A stretch of DNA of 64,000 bases, from positions 124,001 through 188,000 of the forward strand of contig NZ_NJDE01000025.1 in the NCBI RefSeq assembly GCF_002205895.1, given 5' to 3'. Below the pieces are notes generated by a model, which saw only the letters and a program-made list of their open reading frames with translations, had not been told where the DNA came from and did no database searches. The stretch comes from Saccharibacillus sp. O23. GTDB lineage: Bacteria > Bacillota > Bacilli > Paenibacillales > Paenibacillaceae. A program made the position numbers and the translations under genes. This document shows, one piece after another, positions 26,196-33,889 of the stretch. Within the stretch, counting starts at the first letter, position 1, and each line of letters begins with the position of its first letter.

Positions 26196-26251
26196 TTTGA
26201 CCTTTATTGACCTTACGCTTTCATTATAAATTTCGCGGGCGCGGCTGACAA
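26196..26251 (-). promoter_or_regulatory. hsp20 promoter with CtsR operator
   Basis: On the minus strand, TTGTCA (26246-26251), a 17-base spacer and TATAAT (26223-26228) form a sigma-A promoter. Ten bases downstream is GGTCAAT AAA GGTCAAA (26196-26212), a tandem heptad with the 3-base spacing of CtsR operators; one base differs from the consensus. CtsR repressing here would block initiation until heat shock. Confidence 0.85.
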
Positions 26252-26334
26252 AACCGATCTGGGGCTTTTTCGGGCAAATAAACGGCTTTATCCGGGATTA
26301 TGCGGCGTTATAAGCCTTTTTCTTCCCTTTTTGA

Positions 26335-26805
26335 TCATTTTTGATCTTCGATCTTCAAAAAGAAACCGGTCGATCCGGCCGTATATCCCTGACGAAGGTA
26401 AAAACGATGCGCCGCCATTCGTTCTTCCCGATTTCCGCTGTTCAACCGCACGCAGAACGCGTCTATTTCCCGTGCCCATTCTTCGGCTTTTCGCAGCAGC
26501 AGCCGACCGACGCCGCTTCCGCGGCTGTCTTCGGATACGACCAGCGCCATCACCTGCACTTCGGGCTCGGCGCGCAGCAGCGGCATCTCCCGATGCAGCG
26601 CGATCATGCCCAGCAGCCGGCCGGACCGCTCCGCTACCTTTACCCGATAATCCGCATGTTCGCCCAGCTTGTTCAGCCGCTCCGCCAATTCCCCGTCTTT
26701 CGCCGGATAGCCGAGCTGAGCCAGCAGCTCGCGAATTTGCGGCAGGTCTCCTTCTTCTCGGGTTCGAATATGAATTTCGGACAGATTTCCGTTACTTTCG
26801 CTCAT
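26335..26805 (-). CDS. GNAT family N-acetyltransferase
   Basis: A 156-residue single-domain GNAT. It has the first-strand pattern IHIRTREEGDLPQIRELLAQLGYP, motif A VSEDSRGSGVGRLLLRKAEEWA (R-x-x-G-x-G) and the C-terminal RMAAHRFYLRQGYTAGSTGFFLK. The LGYP segment is common in acetyltransferases next to aminoglycoside or phosphotransferase genes, but a target is not evident. It lies 33 bases downstream of a phosphotransferase gene, probably in the same transcript. Confidence 0.88.
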   Translation of the reverse strand: MSESNGNLSEIHIRTREEGDLPQIRELLAQLGYPAKDGELAERLNKLGEHADYRVKVAERSGRLLGMIALHREMPLLRAEPEVQVMALVVSEDSRGSGVGRLLLRKAEEWAREIDAFCVRLNSGNREERMAAHRFYLRQGYTAGSTGFFLKIEDQK

Positions 26806-26838
26806 CGTGCGTATCCCTCTTTTCCTTCTTCGTTTCGT

Positions 26839-27747
26839 TCAGAAGCGCAGCCGTTGCGCCCAGCTCTCGGATTGCTCAAGCATCCGAGCCGCGTACCGGG
26901 CGCTGCGTTCGTTGATCCCCGTATGTTCCAACAGCGCTACCGCGCCGCGCACGTTCCACGAACGTATGTGACGCGCCAGCGCCGAAGCGTCGAAGCCGTC
27001 CGCATAACGCGAGTAACCTTCTATGTAAGCCGAGAGATATTGAACCGCGCGGTCTTCTAAGGCATCCGTCGTCGAAGTCAGCAGCGCGGCCAGATCGAAA
27101 TGCCGGTCGCCGAGACGCGCTTCGCCGAAATCGATGATCCGCACGCCCCGACTGCCGAAAATCAGGTTCCATTTGCCGAGATCGCCGTGTATGCAGGTTC
27201 GATCCGTAAGTTCTTCGCGCTCCGACAAGCAAAGCTGCACCTGTTCTTCCAGCCGAAGGATCAGCGGGTCTTGCAAGATCGGCTTCGTTCCGCTGCTCAA
27301 GAACGCCTGCCATTTCCGCTCCAAATCGAATCGATCAGGCTGTCCGTCCGTCGTTTCGCTTCGCAATCCGGCGTGCAGCTTGCCCGCGACGCTTCCCAAT
27401 TCGGCATGATCCGCGACTTCCGCTCCTCCGGCTGCGGGTTCGATAAAACGCTGCACGTTATAACAAATTTCTTCGATTTCGAACCACCTTTCGCCGCCTC
27501 GAGTCCTCAGAATCTCCGGACAAACGTCCTGCCCTTGCAGCGCTTCGGATATTCGGTATTCGCGACGAGCCTGCGCTGTGCCCGATAATCGGCGAAGCAC
27601 GTAGCGTCCCCGATCCGTCTCCAGAATCTTCGCTTCCGACGAGGTTCCGCTTGCCGTTCGATGCTCGGACGCCAAGACGCCGATCGCGTAACGCGCTGCC
27701 GCCTGCTCCGCTTCGCGGGAAAACGCTGCCGATAGTCGTGTATGAAT
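26839..27747 (-). CDS. APH-fold phosphotransferase with a non-canonical (ATT) or frameshifted start
   Basis: The kinase core is clear: GRYVLRR (ATP-anchoring Lys/Arg region), QRFIEPA hinge, the catalytic loop CIHGDLGKWNLIF and the metal-binding IIDFGEAR. The coding frame extends upstream as IHTRLSAAFSREAEQAAARYAIGV, family-like, to ATT at 27745-27747, eight bases after AAGGAGG. No ATG or GTG exists in this stretch; the first TTG (27675) has no ribosome-binding site. An ATG at 27750-27752 is one base out of frame: inserting a G would make ATG-GCT-ATT. So either translation begins at AUU (about 302 residues) or a one-base deletion (real or sequencing) broke the start. Confidence 0.75.
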   Translation of the reverse strand: MHTRLSAAFSREAEQAAARYAIGVLASEHRTASGTSSEAKILETDRGRYVLRRLSGTAQARREYRISEALQGQDVCPEILRTRGGERWFEIEEICYNVQRFIEPAAGGAEVADHAELGSVAGKLHAGLRSETTDGQPDRFDLERKWQAFLSSGTKPILQDPLILRLEEQVQLCLSEREELTDRTCIHGDLGKWNLIFGSRGVRIIDFGEARLGDRHFDLAALLTSTTDALEDRAVQYLSAYIEGYSRYADGFDASALARHIRSWNVRGAVALLEHTGINERSARYAARMLEQSESWAQRLRF

Positions 27748-27782
27748 AGCATCCGCCTCCTTTCCGTTTTATCCTAACGCCA

Positions 27783-27819
27783 AAAAAAGCGCGCGGACAT
27801 GACCGCGCGCTTGCTTTTT
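27783..27819. terminator. Terminator before a GNAT gene end
   Basis: AAGCGCGCGG / CCGCGCGCTT stem (27787-27796, 27803-27812) with T runs on both strands. It ends the GNAT transcript that stops at 27837 (minus). Confidence 0.88.
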
Positions 27820-27836
27820 TTCGGACCTTCCGGCCG

Positions 27837-28310
27837 TTACAGTCGGATCTCCATCGGAACGGAACAGGCGGTATATCCGTTTTTGGTGTAAAAAGCTTCG
27901 TTCGGCTGCTTCGGCCAGACCATGATAAACTCGTGATCCAACTCGCGCGCCCATTGTTCGATGACCTGCGCCAGACGGCTGCCGATCCCCAGCCCGCGAT
28001 GCTGCGGCCGGGTATATACATTGGTCATGTAAATAAAAGGTTTGGTGACGCGTCCCGGACGCGGAACTTTGCGGACCATCTCCAGATAGGCGTGACCGAC
28101 GATCTCGTCGCCGTATTCCGCTACCCAGACGACCCAATGTTCCGAACCGATCGCTTCTTCCAGAAATTCGTGCATCTCGTCGATATAATCGCGTTTCTGT
28201 TCGTCCGTTACGCTCGTTTCCGGATGATCCTCAAGCGCGTAATCGTAACGCATATCCGCCAACTGTTCGATGTCGCCGGATCCGGCCGTACGAATAATCA
28301 GTTCGCTCAT
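27837..28310 (-). CDS. GNAT family N-acetyltransferase
   Basis: A GNAT of 157 residues: strand 4 IVGHAYLEMVRKVPRP, then TNVYTRPQHRGLGIGSRLAQVIEQWA (acetyl-CoA loop) and a C-terminal AFYTKNGYTACSVPMEIRL. The extended loop between strands 4 and 5 (RPGRVTKPFIYM) is typical of the Bacillales YjgM/YvbK-like set, but I cannot name its substrate. The ATG is at 28310; the gene lies alone, 158 bases from the MacB-like permease gene. Confidence 0.87.
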   Translation of the reverse strand: MSELIIRTAGSGDIEQLADMRYDYALEDHPETSVTDEQKRDYIDEMHEFLEEAIGSEHWVVWVAEYGDEIVGHAYLEMVRKVPRPGRVTKPFIYMTNVYTRPQHRGLGIGSRLAQVIEQWARELDHEFIMVWPKQPNEAFYTKNGYTACSVPMEIRL

Positions 28311-28468
28311 CGTATCTGCTCCTGTCTATGGGTGAAATAGCCTGCCGCTCGCGGCGTGCTTGGCAGCTGTTGAATCCCGCAGATCGCTCCCGAATCATCA
28401 GCATTCTTCATTCTACTAAAATTCCGTTTATTAGGCAAAAAGGATTCGGATGGAGCGCCAAACCGGGT

Positions 28469-29722
28469 TTATTCGTAACGCAGCGCGTCGATCGGATTCA
28501 GTCTCGCCGCTTTGTTCGCCGGGTAGTAGCCGAAGAATACGCCGATAAACATGGAGAACAACACCGTACCCGATACGACGTAGGCCGATAACTCGAAAGG
28601 CGCGCCCACGATGCGGGCTCCGATCATCCCCAGCCCCACGCCGAGCACGATGCCGATCACGCCTCCGGTCGCCGACAGCGCTACCGCTTCCGCCACGAAC
28701 TGCATGCGGATATGGGCGTCTTTGGCGCCGAGCGCTTTGCGCACGCCGATCTCGTGCGTGCGTTCGGTTACGGACACCAGCATGATATTCATGACGCCGA
28801 TCCCGCCGACGATCAGCGCGATGCCCGCGATCGCGGCGATCGCCATCGACAGCGTCTTCATCATCGAATTGGTCGATTCCAGCTCGCTTTTCATATTGTA
28901 AGCGTAAGCTTCCCATTCTTTGTTGCGCTCGTAGAGTTTGTTCAGGTAAGCCGAGATCCGATTCGTAAAATCGTTCAGCTCCGTTCCCTGCTTGGGGATC
29001 ACGGTCAGCGAAGTGAAGTTTTTGTACGGCGAATCCTTTTTGGCGCTGCTGACGGGAATATAGCCGCTCGTCTCCAAATCCCGGTCGGAAGCGGCAACGC
29101 CCATCGCGGAAGATTGCGTGTATTTGTAGATGCCGATAATCGCGAACTGCTTGATCGCTTTGTCGGTGTACACGCTGATGTTCTGTCCGAGCGCGGATTC
29201 GTTCGAACCGTACAATGCCGCGGCGGTACGGTCCGACACCACGACGACGCTTCGCGCCGACCGAACGTCCGCGTCGCTGATGTAACGCCCCAATGCCATT
29301 TTGACTTTATTGGCTTTGGCGTATCCCGTATTGACTCCGGTCAAAGACACATTGCTGTACTTGCGCCCGATCTTGGCTTTGCCCCGGCCGGCGTCTTCGG
29401 ACAACGCGAGCGTCTCGATCTCCGGAAAACGCTGACGCATCGTCTCGATCTGTTCGTTCGATATGCGATCGGTGTCTTTAGGCGTCTTCGTGACCGTCAT
29501 ATCGAATCCGCCGGATTCGTTCGCCCGCATCTGAACGCCGAGCGACACGTTATTGATGCCGAATTCCGCGAACTGGTTGTTGACGGAAGCCGTCATCGCG
29601 TTGCCTACCGAAATGACCGCGATCACGGACGAGATGCCGATAATGATCCCCAGCATGGTGAGAAAAGAACGCATCTTGTTGGCGCGAAGACTCTCGAGCG
29701 ACAGCCGCAGATTCTCAACCAT
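28469..29722 (-). CDS. MacB-like ABC transporter permease
   Basis: The 417-residue permease has the FtsX/MacB layout: TM1 near residues 18-40 (MRSFLTMLGIIIGISSVIAVISVG), a large extracytoplasmic MacB_PCD domain (about 45-290), then three TM helices (about 295-400) with the FtsX motif ERTHEIGVRKALGAKDAHI and the last coupling end NPIDALRYE. These transporters act as mechanotransmitters exporting peptides or lipids rather than as classical channels. It overlaps the ATPase gene by 8 bases (start inside its end) and is the third gene of an adaptor-ATPase-permease operon. Confidence 0.92.
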   Translation of the reverse strand: MVENLRLSLESLRANKMRSFLTMLGIIIGISSVIAVISVGNAMTASVNNQFAEFGINNVSLGVQMRANESGGFDMTVTKTPKDTDRISNEQIETMRQRFPEIETLALSEDAGRGKAKIGRKYSNVSLTGVNTGYAKANKVKMALGRYISDADVRSARSVVVVSDRTAAALYGSNESALGQNISVYTDKAIKQFAIIGIYKYTQSSAMGVAASDRDLETSGYIPVSSAKKDSPYKNFTSLTVIPKQGTELNDFTNRISAYLNKLYERNKEWEAYAYNMKSELESTNSMMKTLSMAIAAIAGIALIVGGIGVMNIMLVSVTERTHEIGVRKALGAKDAHIRMQFVAEAVALSATGGVIGIVLGVGLGMIGARIVGAPFELSAYVVSGTVLFSMFIGVFFGYYPANKAARLNPIDALRYE

Positions 29723-30422
29723 GAAGCCGTCCTCCCGAATTCGTTCCCGCTTTGTCGGAAACGATCTGTCCGTCTTTTATGGTCACGACGCGCGGGCAAA
29801 GTTCCGCCAGTTCCGAAGAGTGGGTGATGAACAGAATCGTTTTCCGTTCTTCCCGGTGGATGCGCAGGAAGATCTCCATGACCAGATTGCCGGTCTTCGA
29901 ATCCAAAGCTCCCGTCGGTTCGTCGGCGAGCAGAATATCGGGATCGTTGGCCAACGCCCGGGCGATCGCGACCCGCTGCTTCTGGCCTCCGGACAGCTCG
30001 CTCGGAAAATGATTCATCCGTTCGTCCATCTCCATCATCTCCAGCAGCCGCTTGGCCCGCCGGGATCGTTCCGAGGCTTTCGTTCCCGCGTAGACCATCG
30101 GCAGCTCGACGTTCTTGAGCGCGCTGTTACGCGGAATGAGATTAAAGGATTGGAACACGAAACCGATCTTGCGATTGCGGATCTCGGCCAAGTCGTCCCG
30201 ATTCATCTGCTGAATCGGCGTGCCGCCCAGCTCGTATTCCCCGCTCGTCGGTTGGTCGAGCGCGCCGATGATATTCATCAGCGTCGATTTGCCGGAACCC
30301 GATTGACCGACGATCGCCACGAATTCGCCGCTTCCGATCGATAGATCGATTCCGTTCAATACGGTAATCTCGTTGGGCGTGTCCGCGAAGTAACGTTTGA
30401 ATACGTTACGCATCTGGATCAT
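29715..30422 (-). CDS. MacB-like ABC transporter ATPase
   Basis: A protein of 235 residues with Walker A GQSGSGKST (near 38), Q-loop FVFQSFNLIPR, the signature LSGGQKQR, Walker B ILLADEPTGALD, D-loop and switch His THSSEL. The FNL-P and EPTGALD sequences identify the LolD/MacB family of ATPases. It overlaps the adaptor gene by 17 bases and the permease gene by 8, so all three are made together. Confidence 0.94.
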   Translation of the reverse strand: MIQMRNVFKRYFADTPNEITVLNGIDLSIGSGEFVAIVGQSGSGKSTLMNIIGALDQPTSGEYELGGTPIQQMNRDDLAEIRNRKIGFVFQSFNLIPRNSALKNVELPMVYAGTKASERSRRAKRLLEMMEMDERMNHFPSELSGGQKQRVAIARALANDPDILLADEPTGALDSKTGNLVMEIFLRIHREERKTILFITHSSELAELCPRVVTIKDGQIVSDKAGTNSGGRLHG

Positions 30423-32991
30423 CGGATACGGCCTCCTCTTTCAGCTCCGGCGAAGCTTGCAGCAGATCCGAAGCCTCCTGCGCGTACGAGACGATCGTCG
30501 CTTCGTCGGACAAGCCGGAGGCTTCGATCTCGATCATCACGTCGTTCTGCATGCCGGTCTTCACCGGGACTTCCCGCAATTTATCGTTCGCGAGAACATA
30601 GACGATCTCCTCGCCCGCCGCTCCGGTCGCGATCGCGTCCAGCGGCACGGACAGCACGTTCGGTTTGCTTTCCAGCACGACGGTCATGCGGGCGTTCATC
30701 CCGATGCGGATACGCGGATCGGCTTGAAGAAGATTCACGTCGGCCGCGAACTGCACGCTCGTGTTGGCGGCGGTTTCGCCGGCAGCGCTTTTGACGGCCG
30801 AAGCTCCGATATGCACGAGTTCGGCGCCGAGCTCTTCTTCGCCCGTGCTTTCGGTTTTGACGAACGCCTTTTGTCCGACCTTCAACGAACCGATATCCGA
30901 TTCGCTCACGACGGCCGACACGGTCAATTTGCCGGTGTCTTCCACGGTGAACATCAAACCGTTGGCAAACTGATCGACAACGGCGTTCTTGAACGTCACC
31001 GTGCCGGAGATCGGCGCTTTGATGACGGTATCCGCCAACTGTTTGCGCAGTTTCTCCAGACTGACTTCCTGCAATTGAATCGCGAGCTGCGCCGCTTCTT
31101 CCGTTTTCGATTCCGCGATCTGCCTATTCAACTGCGCGGTTTCGTAACCGTTCTCCGCCCGTTTGAGCGCGGAAGCCGCCGCAGCGAAAGCTTCGCTCTG
31201 ATTCTTGAGCGCGCTCTCGTAGCCGATCTTCAATTTCTCGAGCGATTCCTGCGAAGCGGCATACGCTTCTTTGGCGCTGCTTCCGGCAGTCTCGTAGGCT
31301 TGTTTGGCTTTATCCAACGTATCCTGAGCGGCGACCAACGCGTCTTTGGCGCTGCCCGCCGCATTGTCGTAAGCCTGCCGAGCTTTCTCCAGCGTATCTT
31401 GAGCGACGACCAAAGAATCGGCCGCTCCGCCGAGCGCCGCTTCATACGCCTGTTTGCTTTTATCCAGCGCGTCCGCGGCGTTGACTCGGGCTTCATTGGT
31501 ACTCGCGACCGCACCGTTATAGGCCTGCGTCGCTTTCTCCAACGTATCTTTGGCATTCGTTTTGGTATCCGCCGCATTCTTGACCGCCGCGTCGTAACTC
31601 ATCTGCGCGCGTTCTGCGGCAAGCCGGGCCTGCTCCAACGCGTCGGCCGAACCTTCCACGGCCTGCCGGTAATCGAAGTTGGAACTGCTTACGGAATCTT
31701 GGGCCGCTTTTACGCTTTCGGCCTGCGCTTGAGTCGCCGTCAGCAGAGCGGCTTGTTTGTCTTGAAGCGCGGATGCCGCTTGGTCGGCCGCCGTTTTGAG
31801 CGCGGGATCGCCTTGCGGATCTTCCGTCGTTTTGCTCGCTTCGTACTGCTGCAAAGCGGTTCGGTAAGCCCGATCCGCATTCTGGAATTCGTTCGTCGCT
31901 TGATTGACGCGCGCCGCCGAGGCGGTCTGCGCCTGATTCAGCGAATCGATCGCGCTGTTATAACGGTTCAACGCCGCTTGTTCGTTCAGCGGTTTGCCTT
32001 TTTGCAGCTGCGTATAGCGGTTGATCGCCGCGTTCAAGTCGGAACGGGCCGCTTTGACCGCCGCGGTGTTCTCGGCCGGCTGCTGCGAATCTTGATAAGC
32101 CCGCTGCGCGATTTCAAGCTCTTTTCTCGCGGATTGCACGGCCGGCGCATAATCCCCTTGAGCCGTCAGTTGATCGTAAGCGCGCTGCGCGATCTCCAGC
32201 TCTTTTCTCGCGGACAAGACGGCATTGCCCGGCGTGCCTTGCGCTTGATTCTTCAGCGTATCGTACTGGCGCTGCGCGACTTCCAACTCTTTTTTCGCGG
32301 AAACCAGCGAGCTGCCGGACTGCTGTTCGGCCTGCTTCTTCAGCAGATCGTATTGACGCTGCGCGATCTCGACTTCTTTGCGGGCCGACAGAACGGAGCT
32401 TCCCGCTTTGCCTTCGGCCTGACCGCGGCTGATCGCCAACTGCCGCTCCGCGGTTTTGAGATCCGCCTGCGCCGACAGCACCGCGGCGCCCGGATTTTTC
32501 TCGACCTGCGCTTTGGCCTCGTCGTATTGACGCCGCGCCGTTTCGACTTCGAGCGCGGCCGAATCGACGCTCGCTTTCGCCGTCTTGATCGCGTTCTGTT
32601 TATCCGTACCCGCGCTTTTCAGCGCTTCTTTGGAATTGGCCAAGTTCAATTCTGCCGATTTGACGTCCAATTCCAGATCGCCGCTCGCCAGCGTCGCCAG
32701 CTTCTGACCGGCTTTGACCGTGTCGCCTTCTTTCACCAGAACCTCGGTCAGCTTGAGCGAAGAAGGCGCGTATACGCTGCGGCTGTTCTGGCTGCGAATC
32801 GTGCCGGACAACAGCAAAGACTTCGTCAATTCGCCTTTGGCCAACGGCACGGTCTGCAAATTTTGCAGCGCCTGCCCTTCGGCTGCTCGGCTTTTCAGCA
32901 TGGCGGAACCGCCCCACCATCCGCCGGCGGCGACCAGCACAATCAAGCCGATGACCCATTTTCGTCCAAACCTTTTTTTCGTTCTATTCAT
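30406..32991 (-). CDS. MacA/RND-type membrane-fusion adaptor with a greatly extended coiled coil
   Basis: At 861 residues this is about twice the usual length of a MacA/YknX adaptor. Residues 10-30 form an N-terminal membrane anchor; a lipoyl/barrel-sandwich half follows (VLVKEGDTVKAGQKLATLASGDLELD). Residues 105-620 are helical repeats: a block of about 29-residue units around SARKELEIAQR-YD (residues 170-300) and a later block of about 25-residue units around AKDTLEKA-QAYE (residues 460-590). The second lipoyl half (IKAPISGTVTFKNAVVD) and beta-barrel and MP domains close the protein. The adaptor should dock on the permease and bridge the cell wall. Its promoter faces the divergent two-component operon. 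Confidence 0.88.
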   Translation of the reverse strand: MNRTKKRFGRKWVIGLIVLVAAGGWWGGSAMLKSRAAEGQALQNLQTVPLAKGELTKSLLLSGTIRSQNSRSVYAPSSLKLTEVLVKEGDTVKAGQKLATLASGDLELDVKSAELNLANSKEALKSAGTDKQNAIKTAKASVDSAALEVETARRQYDEAKAQVEKNPGAAVLSAQADLKTAERQLAISRGQAEGKAGSSVLSARKEVEIAQRQYDLLKKQAEQQSGSSLVSAKKELEVAQRQYDTLKNQAQGTPGNAVLSARKELEIAQRAYDQLTAQGDYAPAVQSARKELEIAQRAYQDSQQPAENTAAVKAARSDLNAAINRYTQLQKGKPLNEQAALNRYNSAIDSLNQAQTASAARVNQATNEFQNADRAYRTALQQYEASKTTEDPQGDPALKTAADQAASALQDKQAALLTATQAQAESVKAAQDSVSSSNFDYRQAVEGSADALEQARLAAERAQMSYDAAVKNAADTKTNAKDTLEKATQAYNGAVASTNEARVNAADALDKSKQAYEAALGGAADSLVVAQDTLEKARQAYDNAAGSAKDALVAAQDTLDKAKQAYETAGSSAKEAYAASQESLEKLKIGYESALKNQSEAFAAAASALKRAENGYETAQLNRQIAESKTEEAAQLAIQLQEVSLEKLRKQLADTVIKAPISGTVTFKNAVVDQFANGLMFTVEDTGKLTVSAVVSESDIGSLKVGQKAFVKTESTGEEELGAELVHIGASAVKSAAGETAANTSVQFAADVNLLQADPRIRIGMNARMTVVLESKPNVLSVPLDAIATGAAGEEIVYVLANDKLREVPVKTGMQNDVMIEIEASGLSDEATIVSYAQEASDLLQASPELKEEAVSDDPDA

Positions 32992-33050
32992 TCCGTCGCC
33001 TTATCCTCTCTAGTTCGGTTATCGAATCCGTCTCCGAAGCCTATCGCGGC

Positions 33051-33092
33051 AATCTTAAGAACGGCCTGCGCCAATTCTTAAAAATTCTTAAG
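33051..33092. promoter_or_regulatory. Direct repeats, candidate response-regulator site
   Basis: AATTCTTA occurs twice, at 33073-33080 and 33083-33090 (10-base period), and an imperfect third copy (AATCTTAA) lies at 33051-33058. OmpR-family regulators bind direct repeats of one helical turn. The site sits between the adaptor gene start (32991, minus) and the response regulator gene (33179, plus), with a possible -10 TAGAAT at 33122-33127 lacking a -35, fitting an activated promoter. Confidence 0.55.
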
Positions 33093-33178
33093 CGGGATTC
33101 AGCGGGATGCGGGAAACCATGTAGAATAAGAAGCAAGGGCAGCGGGAAGCCTATTTTTCAGCTTACGGGGGAACGATC

Positions 33179-33889
33179 ATGAACGATCCGAAAACCATTT
33201 TAATCGCCGACGATAACGACGAAATCCGGGAGATCGTCCGCATTCTGCTGGAAAGCGAAAATTATCGCGTTTTGGAAGCGGCCGACGGCGAAGAAGCGGT
33301 CCGTCAGGTCGCCGAATACCTCGAACGAATCGATCTCGTTATTTTGGATATCATGATGCCGGTCAAATCGGGCTTCAAAGCCTGTATGGAGATTCGGCAG
33401 TCGACCAGCGCCCCGATCTTGTTTTTGACCGCCAAGACGCAGGATTCGGATAAATATATGGCTTTTTCCGCGGGAAGCGACGATTACATGTCCAAGCCTT
33501 TCTCTTATACGGAGCTGGTCTATCGCGTGAAGGCGCTGCTGCGCAGATATTACGTATACCGGGGCAAAGAAAAAGCGGAGACGCCCGACACGCGGATTCA
33601 GATCGGCGATCTGACGCTCGATACCGTCTCCCGCGAAGTCGGCATCGGCGGGCGGGAGATCGTATTGACCGAGATCGAATATAAAATTCTGCTGCTGATG
33701 GCGCAAAACCCTCGCAAAATCTTTTCTGCCCAAAATTTGTACGAAAGCGTCTGGGAAGAGCCTTACTTCTACAGCTGCAACAACACCGTCATGGTGCATA
33801 TCCGCAATCTGAGAAAAAAGACCGAAGCGAACCCTCAGGAACCGAAGCTGATCAAAACGGTATGGGGAAAGGGGTATCGGATTGATTAA
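33179..33889 (+). CDS. OmpR-family response regulator (VanR-like)
   Basis: A protein of 236 residues: receiver domain with D11-D12, phospho-acceptor D57 in VILDIMMPVKSGF, Thr/Lys switch residues (TAKT; SKPF) and a C-terminal winged helix (about 145-235, LTEIEYKILLLMAQNPRKIFS and NNTVMVHIRNLRKKTE). The linker is longer than average. It overlaps the kinase gene by 8 bases. It probably controls the divergent efflux operon and itself through the direct repeats upstream (inference). ATG follows GGGGGAACG. Confidence 0.93.
   Translation: MNDPKTILIADDNDEIREIVRILLESENYRVLEAADGEEAVRQVAEYLERIDLVILDIMMPVKSGFKACMEIRQSTSAPILFLTAKTQDSDKYMAFSAGSDDYMSKPFSYTELVYRVKALLRRYYVYRGKEKAETPDTRIQIGDLTLDTVSREVGIGGREIVLTEIEYKILLLMAQNPRKIFSAQNLYESVWEEPYFYSCNNTVMVHIRNLRKKTEANPQEPKLIKTVWGKGYRID

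Noticed and set aside
30397-33081. 894-codon open frame on the plus strand across the adaptor gene
   Set aside because: An Arg/Phe/Gly-rich repeat translation caused by the antisense of the coiled-coil repeats; no ribosome-binding site; the minus-strand reading has clear domains.
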